From assembly GCF_904848625.1 (NCBI RefSeq), contig NZ_CAJHCP010000004.1:538913-602912 (forward strand): 64,000 nt of DNA, given 5' to 3'. Source of the stretch: Paraburkholderia metrosideri (GTDB taxonomy: Bacteria; Pseudomonadota; Gammaproteobacteria; Burkholderiales; Burkholderiaceae). Positions 34,684 to 43,703 of the stretch are shown piece after piece. The notes beneath the pieces were generated by a model. It worked only from the letters and a program-made list of their open reading frames with translations. It had not been told where the DNA came from and made no database searches. The position numbers and the translations under genes are program-made. Every line of letters begins with the position of its first letter. The stretch's first letter is position 1.

Positions 34684-35562
34684 ATGGCAATCCTCGTAAC
34701 CGGCAGCACGGGCGTGATCGGCACGCAGGTTCTCAACCATCTGGACGGCAGCGGCGTCGAAGTCCGCGCGCTGACGCGTTCGCCGGAAAAAGCGCAATTT
34801 CCCGCTGGCGTCACCAAGGTGCAGGGCGACCTGGCGGACGTAGACGGACTGCGTCGCGCGATGAACGGCGTCAGCACCTTGTTCCTGCTCGCCCCCAATG
34901 CCGCCGACGAACTCACGCAAGCACTGCAAACCCTGAGCGTGGCTCGCGAAGCGGGCGTGAAAGGCGTCGTGTACTTTTCGGTATTCAAGGGCGCGGAGTA
35001 CGTGGACGTACCGCACTTCACCGGCAAGTACACGGTCGAGCGGATGATCGAGCATTGCGATCTTCCGGCGACGGTATTGCGTCCCGCGTATTTCGTCCAG
35101 AATGATGTCCGGCAGAAAGACCCACTGCTCACACACGGCGTGTACGGCATGCCGATCGGCGCAAAGGGCATTTCGATGGTCGACGTACGCGATATCGGCG
35201 ACGCCGCCGCGCGCGAACTGCTGCGCCGTGAACGTGCTGCTGGCCCGCTGCCGCGCGAAACGTACGAACTCGTTGGACCCGACGCAATCGAGGCACAAAC
35301 TGTCGCGTCGATCTGGGCCGAAGCACTGGGACGAACGGTGCGTTACGGCGGCGATGATCTCGACATGCTCGAACAGCGTCTGAAGGCAGCAGCACCGGCA
35401 TGGCTCGCTTACGACATGCGTTTGATGATGAGCCGTTATCAGCAGGACGGCGCCGTGGCATCGAAGGCGGAGATCGAGCGCTTCGCGACTTTGTTGGGTC
35501 GACCGCCGCGCTCCTACCGGGACTTCGCGCGCGAGATGGCCGCAGTGTGGACGAAGGGCTAA
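34684..35562 (+). CDS. NmrA-like NAD(P)-binding protein
   Basis: 292 residues from ATG 34684, with GGAGA 6 bases upstream (34672 is an alternative start). The extended Rossmann start MAILVTGSTGVIGTQVLNHL and ALTRSPEKAQFPAGVTKVQGDLAD are typical of atypical SDRs of the NmrA/QOR2 type. These bind NADP(H) and act as quinone reductases or redox sensors. It lacks the classical YxxxK pair. It precedes an intradiol dioxygenase gene, so a quinone-recycling role in aromatic breakdown is plausible. Confidence 0.87.
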   Translation: MAILVTGSTGVIGTQVLNHLDGSGVEVRALTRSPEKAQFPAGVTKVQGDLADVDGLRRAMNGVSTLFLLAPNAADELTQALQTLSVAREAGVKGVVYFSVFKGAEYVDVPHFTGKYTVERMIEHCDLPATVLRPAYFVQNDVRQKDPLLTHGVYGMPIGAKGISMVDVRDIGDAAARELLRRERAAGPLPRETYELVGPDAIEAQTVASIWAEALGRTVRYGGDDLDMLEQRLKAAAPAWLAYDMRLMMSRYQQDGAVASKAEIERFATLLGRPPRSYRDFAREMAAVWTKG

Positions 35563-35661
35563 TTGCCAACCTTCTCCCTAGGCACCGCTTGCCCACCTGC
35601 CCAACGCCCATCGTCAAACAGGCCGATAATCGCAAGACCGAAGGAAGGAGACACCACGGTC

Positions 35662-36525
35662 ATGCGCAATCTGGACGAACACACCATCACCGAGGCCGTG
35701 CTGGCCCGCCACGCAGGGGCCGGCAATGAACGGCTCAAAACCATCGTCACGAGCCTCGTGCAGCATCTGCATGCGTTTGCACGAGAGGTCAATCTGACTG
35801 AGCGCGAATGGGAACAGGGTATCGGTTTTCTGACCGACGTCGGTCACATTACCGACGACAGGCGTCAGGAATTCATTCTGCTGTCAGACACGCTCGGTTT
35901 GTCGATGCTCGTCACCGCGATGGCGAATCGCAAACCTCAAGGTTGCACGGAAGCGACCGTCTTCGGGCCGTTCTTCGTCGAAGGTGCGCCCGCGTATCGC
36001 AACGGCGATGACGTCTCGAACGGCGCGCGCGGCGAACCGTGCTTCGTCTCCGGTTCGGTCAAAGGGCCTGCAGGCGAAGCAATCGCTAACGCGCGCATCG
36101 AAGTATGGCAAGCCGACGCGGACGGCTTCTACGACGTGCAACACACTGGCGACGACACCCATCGCGCGCGCGGCATGCTGCACAGTCGTGACGACGGGCG
36201 CTTTCATTTCCGTTCGATCGTCGCCGAGCCTTACCCGATTCCACACGACGGCCCCGTCGGACGCATGCTCGAAGCACTGGGCCGTCATCCGTGGCGGCCT
36301 GCGCATCTGCATTTCATGATTACCGCACCGGGCTACGAACGCCTCGTCACGCATGTATTCCGCGAAGGCGACCAGTACCTGGATTCCGATGCCGTCTTCG
36401 GTGTGCGCTCGTCGCTCGTCGCGCAGTGGCAACGTCACGAAGCGGGCAGCGCGCCGGACGGCACCCGGATGACTACGCCGTTCAGCACGCTCGACTTCGA
36501 CTTCGTACTGAACCGGTCAGCGTGA
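35662..36525 (+). CDS. Intradiol ring-cleavage dioxygenase (hydroxyquinol 1,2-dioxygenase-like)
   Basis: 287 residues from ATG 35662, with AAGGAGA upstream. It has an N-terminal helical dimerisation domain (1-95) and a catalytic beta-sandwich with all four Fe(III) ligands: Tyr157 (GFYDVQ), Tyr191 (EPYPIP), His215 and His217 (RPAHLHF). Such enzymes cleave catechols or hydroxyquinol between the hydroxyls to cis,cis-muconates or maleylacetate. VRSSLVAQW and the helical region resemble hydroxyquinol dioxygenases. The Fe-alcohol dehydrogenase at 62185 could be a maleylacetate reductase-like partner, but it is 26 kb away. Confidence 0.9.
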   Translation: MRNLDEHTITEAVLARHAGAGNERLKTIVTSLVQHLHAFAREVNLTEREWEQGIGFLTDVGHITDDRRQEFILLSDTLGLSMLVTAMANRKPQGCTEATVFGPFFVEGAPAYRNGDDVSNGARGEPCFVSGSVKGPAGEAIANARIEVWQADADGFYDVQHTGDDTHRARGMLHSRDDGRFHFRSIVAEPYPIPHDGPVGRMLEALGRHPWRPAHLHFMITAPGYERLVTHVFREGDQYLDSDAVFGVRSSLVAQWQRHEAGSAPDGTRMTTPFSTLDFDFVLNRSA

Positions 36526-36628
36526 CGCGGGTCATTCCCTCAACGTTGGAGACACTCTCTTTCGCGGTTCAACCCAGGTCGCAGAACCTCACCGTGTCCA
36601 CAAACCGTTATTCGACGACTTCTCACTC

Positions 36629-37696
36629 ATGGAAAAACGAGCACTAATCATTGGCGCGAGCGGCATTGTCGGCGGCAATCTCGCAGACCAGCTAATTGCA
36701 AATGGCTGGCACGTGTCCGGCCTTTCGCGTGGCCGCACACCCGTGTCACCGGCAATCGAAGCGATTACCGCCGACCTGAATTCAGCCGACTCCGTTAGCG
36801 CGGCGCTTAGCGGCAAGTCCTTCAGCCACGTGTTCTTTACCGCGTGGTCGCGACAAGCGACGGAGAAAGAAAACATTCGCGTGAATGGCGCGATGGTCAA
36901 GCACGTGATGGACGCTGTAGGTCCATCCGGCACACTCGTGCACGCGGCGCTAGTCACCGGTCTGAAGCATTATCTCGGACCGTTCGAAGCGTATGCGACC
37001 GGCGCCGTGCCGATCACGCCGTTTCGCGAGGAACAGGGCCGCCAGCCGGTCGACAACTTCTACTACGAGCAGGAAGACCGGTTGTTCGAAGCCGCCAAGC
37101 GTGATGGTTTTAGCTGGAGCGTGCATCGTCCGCATACGATCATCGGCTACGCGCTCGGCAATGCGATGAACATGGGCGTGACGCTCGCGGTCTATGCGTC
37201 GTTGTGCAAAGAGACCGGTCAGCCGTTTATCTTCCCGGGGTCGGCGGCGCAATGGAACAGCCTCACCGACATGACCGACGCCAGATTGCTCGCGCGGCAT
37301 CTCGAGTGGGCGGCCACGTCGCCGAATGCGCGCAACGAAGACTTCAACGTGGTCAATGGCGACGTGTTCCGCTGGCAATGGCTGTGGCCGCAAATCGCTG
37401 CTTACTTCGGCATTGAAGGACAACCATTCGATGGCGAGACGCGTCCGCTGGAAGGGCGAATGCAGGACGCTGAAAAAACGTGGGCTGACATCGCGGCGCG
37501 CCTCAATCTCAAGGAAGCAGATCTTGGCAAGCTTGCATCGTGGTGGCACACCGACGCGGACCTCGGCCGTCCGATGGAAGTCCTCACCGATATGACGAAA
37601 AGCCGCAAAGCAGGCTTCCTCGATTATCAGAGCACACCCGATGCGTTCTTCGCGTTGTTCGACCGCTTAAAGGCAGAGCGGATCATTCCGCAATGA
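36629..37696 (+). CDS. Atypical SDR, PRISE (progesterone 5-beta-reductase/iridoid synthase)-like
   Basis: 355 residues with a Rossmann start ALIIGASGIVGGNLADQLI and the PRISE landmarks TAWSRQATEKENIRVNGAMVKHVMDAV, VTGLKHYLGPFEAY, FYYEQEDRLFEA and WSVHRPHTIIGYALGNAMN. PRISE enzymes reduce activated C=C bonds of enones with NADPH; the YYEQED tyrosine is the expected active-site residue. It lies downstream of the dioxygenase by 103 bases and may belong to the same regulon. Confidence 0.88.
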   Translation: MEKRALIIGASGIVGGNLADQLIANGWHVSGLSRGRTPVSPAIEAITADLNSADSVSAALSGKSFSHVFFTAWSRQATEKENIRVNGAMVKHVMDAVGPSGTLVHAALVTGLKHYLGPFEAYATGAVPITPFREEQGRQPVDNFYYEQEDRLFEAAKRDGFSWSVHRPHTIIGYALGNAMNMGVTLAVYASLCKETGQPFIFPGSAAQWNSLTDMTDARLLARHLEWAATSPNARNEDFNVVNGDVFRWQWLWPQIAAYFGIEGQPFDGETRPLEGRMQDAEKTWADIAARLNLKEADLGKLASWWHTDADLGRPMEVLTDMTKSRKAGFLDYQSTPDAFFALFDRLKAERIIPQ

Positions 37697-37711
37697 ACTT
37701 GAGGCAGCGGG

Positions 37712-38491
37712 CTAACGCCTGCTGAACAATGGCGATGCATGACTCGCGGCGGCCAGCTCCGTGGCGGCCGCGAGCAAGGTCGGCCCGAGCTTCTCCATGC
37801 GCTTTTCGTCGAGTCTGACAAGCGGCCCCGCAATACTGATTACGCCCATCGCCGCATAGCCGCGCCGCTGCACAGGCGCGGCCATCGCTGTCATGCCGGG
37901 CGCAAAAACCTCGTTGATCGTCGCATAGCCTCTTTCCCTCGCGGCGTGGACGAACTTCAGCAAACCGGCAATCGTGGTCGGCGCGTTCGGACCATAGTGT
38001 TTCGGCTGTCCAAAGCCCTGCCGCGATACGAGTTCGAGTGCGCGCTCGTCGGTCATGGTCATCATCCATGCGTGGCCCGTGGCGCTGCACGACAGGATCG
38101 TGTCCATGCCCATGTCCGGGTCGTAGCGCAGCCCCTTCAACGCGCCCTGCGCTTTCGCGACCCACGTCAACCGGTCGCCGTCCACGATCGCGAGCCGCAC
38201 CAGTTCGCCCGATGTTTCGGCCAGCCGGTCGAGCATGGTTTGCGCGATGTCGACAATGCCGGAGGTTGCGAGAAAGCCAAGGCCAAGACCTACGAGCTTG
38301 GTCGTGAGCACGTAGTCGCCATGCTCGCGCAATTGCCGCACATAACCGCATTGCTTCAGATCGACCAGCAACCGATGACACGCGCTCCTCGGAATATCGA
38401 GTTCATCGGCGATCATCGCGAGCGGCGTGCCCTCCATTTGAGTGGCGAGAAATTCGAGGACGGCGAGGGTGCGTTCCGTGACGCCGGGCAT
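37712..38491 (-). CDS. IclR family transcriptional regulator
   Basis: 259 residues from ATG 38491, which has GGAG seven bases upstream. The N-terminal HTH is RTLAVLEFLATQMEGTPLAMIADELDIPRSACHRLLVDLKQCGYV. The C-terminal effector domain includes ATINEVFAPGMTAMAAPVQRRGYAAMGVISIAGP. It is divergent from the MFS/dehydroquinase-like pair with a 15-bp palindrome between, so it should control their expression in response to an aromatic or hydroaromatic acid. Confidence 0.93.
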   Translation of the reverse strand: MPGVTERTLAVLEFLATQMEGTPLAMIADELDIPRSACHRLLVDLKQCGYVRQLREHGDYVLTTKLVGLGLGFLATSGIVDIAQTMLDRLAETSGELVRLAIVDGDRLTWVAKAQGALKGLRYDPDMGMDTILSCSATGHAWMMTMTDERALELVSRQGFGQPKHYGPNAPTTIAGLLKFVHAARERGYATINEVFAPGMTAMAAPVQRRGYAAMGVISIAGPLVRLDEKRMEKLGPTLLAAATELAAASHASPLFSRR

Positions 38492-38571
38492 GTCGGTCTC
38501 CGTGTTTTCGTCTGTGTATGCATCGCCTGGCTGTGATCGGGCGAACGCAGTTTTGCACATTATGAGATCAA

Positions 38572-38586
38572 ATTCCAGCCTGGAAT
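38572..38586. promoter_or_regulatory. Candidate IclR operator
   Basis: ATTCCAGCCTGGAAT is a perfect 7-bp inverted repeat around one central base. It resembles the TGGAA/TTCCA halves known for IclR-family sites and sits in the divergent IclR/MFS gap. Confidence 0.55.
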
Positions 38587-38757
38587 GGCGTCCCACCTAG
38601 GGGTGCTAAGCTGGTTTCACGGTCGTGGCCTCGCTCATCGAGCGCCAGAACGGCCACGGTTTGATCGAACGAAACAACTAGACCAAAGCGCGGAAGCGGG
38701 TCGCCGAGCCCTGCTCGTCACCTGACATTCCGCGCGGCACAAAGATAAGGAGACGAC

Positions 38758-40122
38758 ATGATTCAGGATGTGCAACCCGGTGCGCACGCCGCCATGCGCA
38801 CGCGAGCGGTCACCGCCGCCGCGATCGGCACCGCGCTCGAGTGGTTCGACTTCACGCTCTACGGCGCACTCGCCGCGACAATTTTGCCAAGGCTCTTTTT
38901 CCCGTCGATGGACCCGACGTCGGCGTTGCTCGCTTCGCTCGCCACCTTCGGCGTAGGACTGGCCGCGCGGCCGCTCGGCGCGATCATCTGCGGACACCTC
39001 GGCGATAAGCTCGGGCGACGCAACCTGATGCTGGGCACCGTCACCGTCATGGGCTTCGCGTCGATGGCGATGGGCCTGTTGCCAACCTACGCCAGCATCG
39101 GCGTCTGGGCACCGGTTCTGCTCGTGCTGCTGCGCATTCTGCAAGGCTTCGCGCTGGGCGGCGAATCGACCGGCGCGCAATTGATGGCCATCGAACATGC
39201 AAGCCCCGACCGGCGCGGCAAATACTCGGGGCTGCTGGGCTTGTGTTCGCCACTGAGCCAGATCATGGCCAACGGCGTGCTGCTCCTGCTGTCATCGACG
39301 ATGACGGCGCAGGCCTTCGAATCGTATGGCTGGCGCGTTCCGTTCGTGCTGAGCTTCATCCTCGTGATCGTCGGCCTCTACATCCGGCTGAAGGTCAGCG
39401 AAACGCCCGCGTTCGTCGCGCTGCGCAAAACCGAAGTCGTGCACGTGGGCAGTCCGCTACGCGACGCACTGCGCCTGCACTGGCGCACCGTTCTGCGCTG
39501 GATGCTGTTCTTCTGCGGCCCCGCGGCGATCTTCTACCTGATCGTCGTGTTTTCGCTGAGCTACATCACGAAGACGCTCGCGATTCCGAAGCAGACCGGC
39601 TTCCTGCTGCTGATGGGCGCGAACGTCTGCGCGATTGTCGGCGCGCTGGCTGGCGGCATGCTGAGCGACCGGATCGGCCGCAAGACGGCACTGGCGATCG
39701 GCTCGACCGCGACGCTGCTCATTCTCTTCGTGTACTTCCAGATTCTCGACACCCGCAGCTTTCTGCCGATGCTCGCCGCAATGGGCTTCTTTCTTGGCTT
39801 CACCCAGTTCCAGAGCGGCATTCAGCCGGTTGCGTTCGCCGAAGCGTTTCCGACCAACGTGCGCTATTCCGGCTCGGCGCTCGCTTATACCGGCGCCAAT
39901 CTGATCGCGGGCGGTCCGATGCCGGTGCTGGCCGTCTGGCTCTTTTCCGTCTGCAACGGTTCGCCGTGGGGCGTCGTCGCGGTGTGCGTGGTCTTCAACG
40001 TGATCTCGCTCGTGATGATCCTGACGGCACGCGAAACGCTCGGCATCGACATGAATCGCACCGACTCGGCGGCAGCCGTGACCGGCGAAGCGGATTTCGC
40101 GGCGGCGGGCGGGCGTGGCTAA
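38758..40122 (+). CDS. MFS transporter, metabolite:H+ symporter (shikimate/quinate-type candidate)
   Basis: 454 residues with 12 predicted helices and MHS hallmarks: IGTALEWFDFTLYGALAATILP, GHLGDKLGRRNLML, GFALGGESTGAQLM and SDRIGRKTALAIG. AAGGAG precedes the ATG. It is followed by a type II dehydroquinase-like gene 83 bases later and divergent from an IclR regulator, so quinate, shikimate or a related hydroaromatic acid is a reasonable substrate guess. The last 25 residues are a cytosolic tail. Confidence 0.9.
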   Translation: MIQDVQPGAHAAMRTRAVTAAAIGTALEWFDFTLYGALAATILPRLFFPSMDPTSALLASLATFGVGLAARPLGAIICGHLGDKLGRRNLMLGTVTVMGFASMAMGLLPTYASIGVWAPVLLVLLRILQGFALGGESTGAQLMAIEHASPDRRGKYSGLLGLCSPLSQIMANGVLLLLSSTMTAQAFESYGWRVPFVLSFILVIVGLYIRLKVSETPAFVALRKTEVVHVGSPLRDALRLHWRTVLRWMLFFCGPAAIFYLIVVFSLSYITKTLAIPKQTGFLLLMGANVCAIVGALAGGMLSDRIGRKTALAIGSTATLLILFVYFQILDTRSFLPMLAAMGFFLGFTQFQSGIQPVAFAEAFPTNVRYSGSALAYTGANLIAGGPMPVLAVWLFSVCNGSPWGVVAVCVVFNVISLVMILTARETLGIDMNRTDSAAAVTGEADFAAAGGRG

Positions 40123-40205
40123 CAGCCCTCGGCTGCAAACGGCAGCGGCAACGGCAACGCGCAGCACCCGCATCACTCTGAATTTTGCAAACAGGCGACT
40201 GAATA

Positions 40206-40661
40206 ATGACTGAACTCGTTTATGTACTGAATGGCTCGAACCTCAACATGCTGGGCAAGCGCGAGCCGCATCTGTATGGCACGACCACGCTCGCGCAGAT
40301 CCAGCAGCAGGTGGAGGCGCTCGCGACCCGGCTCGAACTCCAATGCGAATTCCGCCAGACCAACAGCGAAGCGACCCTGGTCGACTGGCTGCAGGAAGCA
40401 TTCGAGCGGGATGCTGCGGTCATCATCAATCCGGCGGGGTTTTCTTTTGCGTCGGTGCCGGTACTCGATGCGGTCAAGTTGATCGAGCGTCCATTGATCG
40501 AGCTTCACATCACCAACATTCATAAGCGCGATGAAACCTATCGCCACTCGCTGATTTCGCGCGCAGCCACCGGCGTGATTTGCGGACTCGGCGCGAGCGG
40601 CTATCTCGTCGCGATGCAGGCGATGGCAATGGCGCTGGGCAAAAGTCCCAGTTTCGGCTGA
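40206..40661 (+). CDS. aroQ: Type II 3-dehydroquinate dehydratase-like protein with altered active site
   Basis: 151 residues, full family length. The fold motifs are present (LNGSNLNMLGKREPHLYG with catalytic Tyr24, Asn75, His101, TGVICGLGASGYLVA). However, the substrate loop usually written NxGxxTHTS is NPAGFSFAS here, so the His at 81 is Phe. The Arg expected at 112 (M. tuberculosis numbering) is Tyr, and GPNL is GSNL. Type II enzymes dehydrate 3-dehydroquinate in the shikimate or quinate pathway. These changes suggest another substrate or weakened activity. Confidence 0.85.
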   Translation: MTELVYVLNGSNLNMLGKREPHLYGTTTLAQIQQQVEALATRLELQCEFRQTNSEATLVDWLQEAFERDAAVIINPAGFSFASVPVLDAVKLIERPLIELHITNIHKRDETYRHSLISRAATGVICGLGASGYLVAMQAMAMALGKSPSFG

Positions 40662-40727
40662 ATCGTTGACGTAAAACCAACACTCGCCGCAGCGGACGAC
40701 ATCGTATAACCAGGCAGCTTTCACGAA

Positions 40728-40753
40728 GCCGTGCGCAGGTCGCACGGCTTTTT
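40728..40753 (+). terminator. Rho-independent terminator after aroQ-like gene
   Basis: GCCGTGCG-CAGGT-CGCACGGC followed by T5. The 8-bp stem ends the MFS/dehydroquinase-like transcript 67 bases after its last stop codon. Confidence 0.88.
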
Positions 40754-40798
40754 CGCGTCCATTCCTGCCCAAAAGCGCGGGTAAATAATTTTTACTAA

Positions 40799-40815
40799 GG
40801 GAAAACCCGTATAAT
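40799..40815 (+). promoter_or_regulatory. Putative promoter of DHA2 exporter
   Basis: A consensus -10 box TATAAT lies at 40810-40815, immediately after the short palindrome-like GGGAAAACCC (40799-40808), which could be an operator. The -35 is not clear. The exporter gene starts about 100 bases downstream. Confidence 0.35.
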
Positions 40816-40917
40816 CCACGCTCAAGAGGTCAGACAACTTCACGATATAGTTGCCATGACCCCTGGCTTGCGACCTGCCGCGCATCGCCCAACCTGAACC
40901 GTCCCCCGGCCCGCTCC

Positions 40918-42486
40918 GTGAACTCGACCTCGACCAGCACCACGACCGCCCTTCCGTTTCGAAACGCCCTGTTTGCGATGCTCGGCATCGGCCTCGTCAA
41001 CATGTTGGTGGCACTCGACCAGACGGTCGTCAGCACCGCGCTGCCGTCGATCGTCGCCGAACTGCATGGCTTCGAATACTACGCATGGATCGCCAGCGCG
41101 TATCTGCTGGCATCAGTCGTGACGGTGCCGGTGTTCGGTCGGCTCGGCGACTATTTCGGCCGCAAGCGTTTCGTGATCGCCGCGGTAATCGTGTTCACGG
41201 TTGCCTCGGTGCTATGCGGGGTCGCGAACGACATGCTGTTCCTCGTAATCGCGCGCGGCTTGCAAGGCGTTGGCGGCGGCATGATGGTCGGCACGGCGTT
41301 CGCGTCGATCCCGGATCTGTTCCCCGACCCGCGTGCGCGGGTTCGCTGGCAGGTGGTGATGGCGGCGGCGTACGGTATCGGCACCGCCGCCGGTCCTTCG
41401 CTGGGTGGCTGGATGAGCGAGCACTGGGGCTGGCGTTCGACCTTCCTGATCAATCTGCCAGTCGGCGCGGCGGCGCTCTATTTCATCTGGGCGCATCTGC
41501 CGGCTTTCCGTCGGCCGCATGATGGCGAAGTGAAGATCGACTGGCTCGGCGCGGCGCTGGTCGCCGGGGTGCTGGGCGGCTTGCAAGCGTTTATCGAAGG
41601 CGTGCCCAAACACGGCCTGACTACTGGCACGACCATCCTTGGGGTCTGCGTGATCGCGGGCACCATCGCGTTGCTGATGTGCGAAAAACGCGCTACGCAC
41701 CCCATCATTCCGCTGGATCTGTTCAAAGACCCGCAACTCGTCACGCTGTTCACCCTTGGCATGCTGTCCGGCTTCACGATGTTTTCGCTGATCTTCTTTG
41801 CGCCTTTGCTGCTGCAAGGCGGCTTTGGTTTGTCGCCGCAACAGGCGGGGCTGCTTGCCACGCCGATCGCCGCGTGTATTGCGCTCGGCAGCCTGCTGAA
41901 CACGCGCATCGTGGTGCACATGAAAAAGCCCACGCAGATTCTGTCGATCGGCTTCGTGCTGCTGCTGTTTGCGTCGATCGGCATTGCGTTCGCGAATCCC
42001 GATACACCGACCGTACGGATCGAGTTGCCAATGGCGGCAGTCGGCATCGGCCTCGGTTTCATCCTCAACAATCTGAATGTGTTCGCCCAGGAGATCGCCG
42101 GACGTGAGCGCTTCGGCATCACGACCGCGTTGCTGCAATCCACCCGAATGGTCGGCGGCATGCTGGGCACGAGCATTGTCGCGACGGTCGTCGCGCATCA
42201 TTACAGCCGCGTCGTCACGCGTACGATCAGCGTGCTCGGCGAACCGGCTGCGTCGCAATGGCGGCCGCATTTTGTCGACCTGCGCATTCTCATCGACGAT
42301 GCATCGCGCGTGAAGCTGATCGCGGATATGAAGTCGTCGGGGCTGGATACGTTGGCGCTGATCGATTCCGCACGCGATGCTCTGGTGCAGTCGATTCATA
42401 TCGGCGTGTGGCTGACCGCGGTTGCTTCACTGGTCGCCGCGCTGCTCGTGCAGCGTATTTCGCACGTCGTGTTTCGCAAGAGCTAA
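40918..42486 (+). CDS. MFS multidrug-type transporter (DHA2/EmrB-QacA family)
   Basis: 522 residues, 14 predicted helices. Motif C-type and A-type sequences are present: LDQTVVSTALPSIV at helix 1, GRLGDYFGRKRF in loop 2-3 and GVGGGMMVGTAFASIPDLF. The GTG at 40918 is the upstream-most start; no strong ribosome-binding site is visible, so the N-terminus is uncertain. It should export drugs or toxic metabolites by proton antiport. There is no membrane-fusion partner nearby, and no adjacent regulator. Confidence 0.9.
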   Translation: MNSTSTSTTTALPFRNALFAMLGIGLVNMLVALDQTVVSTALPSIVAELHGFEYYAWIASAYLLASVVTVPVFGRLGDYFGRKRFVIAAVIVFTVASVLCGVANDMLFLVIARGLQGVGGGMMVGTAFASIPDLFPDPRARVRWQVVMAAAYGIGTAAGPSLGGWMSEHWGWRSTFLINLPVGAAALYFIWAHLPAFRRPHDGEVKIDWLGAALVAGVLGGLQAFIEGVPKHGLTTGTTILGVCVIAGTIALLMCEKRATHPIIPLDLFKDPQLVTLFTLGMLSGFTMFSLIFFAPLLLQGGFGLSPQQAGLLATPIAACIALGSLLNTRIVVHMKKPTQILSIGFVLLLFASIGIAFANPDTPTVRIELPMAAVGIGLGFILNNLNVFAQEIAGRERFGITTALLQSTRMVGGMLGTSIVATVVAHHYSRVVTRTISVLGEPAASQWRPHFVDLRILIDDASRVKLIADMKSSGLDTLALIDSARDALVQSIHIGVWLTAVASLVAALLVQRISHVVFRKS

Positions 42487-42583
42487 GCGGGCTCTCTCAT
42501 CGCTGAAAGAGCGTCGGTGTGCGCGGCCAGTCATTGGACGCGCCGCACTCGCCGCACGCTCGCCGCGCCGCCTTCCCGACGAG

Positions 42584-42615
42584 AAAACGCCCGGCGACGT
42601 TGCCGTCCCGGGCGC
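42584..42615 (-). terminator. Terminator of the glucarate operon
   Basis: On the minus strand GCGCCCGG and CCGGGCG flank a 12-13-base loop and are followed by TTTT. It lies about 75 bases past the kdgD stop, closing the gudP-gudD-kdgD transcript. Confidence 0.6.
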
Positions 42616-42688
42616 TTGTTGCGGAGCCGTCTAGCGGCCCTTCGTTCGCGCGGCCGAGGGTGTTATCGCGGCCGCGGCGCCGGCTGCA

Positions 42689-43606
42689 TTACTGTGCGCC
42701 GAGCTTCTTGATCAGCACGTCGAGCATGCCCATTTCTTCTTCGGTCAGGTCGGTCAGCGGAGCGCGGACCGGGCCTGCGTCGTGGCCGACCAGCTTCGCG
42801 CCAGCCTTGACGATGCTGACTGCGTAGCCTGCACGGCGGTTACGGATCTTCAGGTACGGCAGGAAGAAGTCGTCGATCAGCTTGCCGACCGTTGCGTGGT
42901 CGTCAGCCGCGATTGCGCGGTAGAAGTCCATCGCGGTCTTCGGGATGAAGTTGAACACAGCCGACGAGTACACCGGCACGCCCAGCGCCTTGTACGCCGC
43001 TGCGTAGACTTCAGCGGTCGGCAGGCCGCCGAGGTACGAGAAGCGGTCGCCCAGACGACGACGGATCGTCACCATGTTTTCGATCTCGCCCACGCCGTCC
43101 TTGAAGCCGATCAGGTTCGGGCAGCGTTCTGCCAGACCTTCGAGCATGTCGGCGTTGAGCTTCGAATTGGCACGGTTGTAGATGATCACGCCCATGTTCG
43201 GCACGGCTTTACACACTTCTTCAGCGTGCGCGGCGATACCTTCCTGGCAGGCTTCGGTCAGGTAATGCGGCATCAGCAGAATGCCGTTGGCGCCGTGACG
43301 CTCGGCTTCCTTCGCGTAGTCGATCGCGACGCGCGTCGGGCCGCCAGCGCCGGCCAGGATCGGTACCTTGCCCTTGCAGACTTCGGCTGCCGTGCGCACG
43401 ACGTTGGAGTAATCGTCATGCGTCAGCGAGAAGAATTCGCCCGTGCCGCCGGCGACGAACAGTGCCGACGCGCCATACGGGGCGAGCCATTCGAGGCGCT
43501 CAGCGTACGTGTCGGCGCGGAAGTTGCCTTGTGCGTCGAAGTCGGTGACGGGGAAGGACAGCAGACCTTCCGAAACGATTGCTTTGAGTTCTTGAGGTGT
43601 CGTCAT
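42689..43606 (-). CDS. kdgD: 5-dehydro-4-deoxyglucarate dehydratase
   Basis: 305 residues of the DHDPS/NAL aldolase class. The opening LSFPVTDFD, the [10 protein letters not shown] motif, Tyr143 (IIYNRAN) and the Schiff-base Lys169 (LIGFKDG) are all present. KdgD dehydrates and decarboxylates 5-keto-4-deoxyglucarate to 2-ketoglutarate semialdehyde. It is the last gene of the leftward glucarate operon, 97 bases after gudD; the dehydrogenase for the next step is not in the window. Confidence 0.93.
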   Translation of the reverse strand: MTTPQELKAIVSEGLLSFPVTDFDAQGNFRADTYAERLEWLAPYGASALFVAGGTGEFFSLTHDDYSNVVRTAAEVCKGKVPILAGAGGPTRVAIDYAKEAERHGANGILLMPHYLTEACQEGIAAHAEEVCKAVPNMGVIIYNRANSKLNADMLEGLAERCPNLIGFKDGVGEIENMVTIRRRLGDRFSYLGGLPTAEVYAAAYKALGVPVYSSAVFNFIPKTAMDFYRAIAADDHATVGKLIDDFFLPYLKIRNRRAGYAVSIVKAGAKLVGHDAGPVRAPLTDLTEEEMGMLDVLIKKLGAQ

Positions 43607-43703
43607 GGCGTGAATCGCGTTAAATGCGTGAAATACGTGGATAGCTTCAGGTTTGGGCGGTACGACGCGGCTTGCTGCGCCGCCGCCCGGACCGTCGAAA
43701 GTC

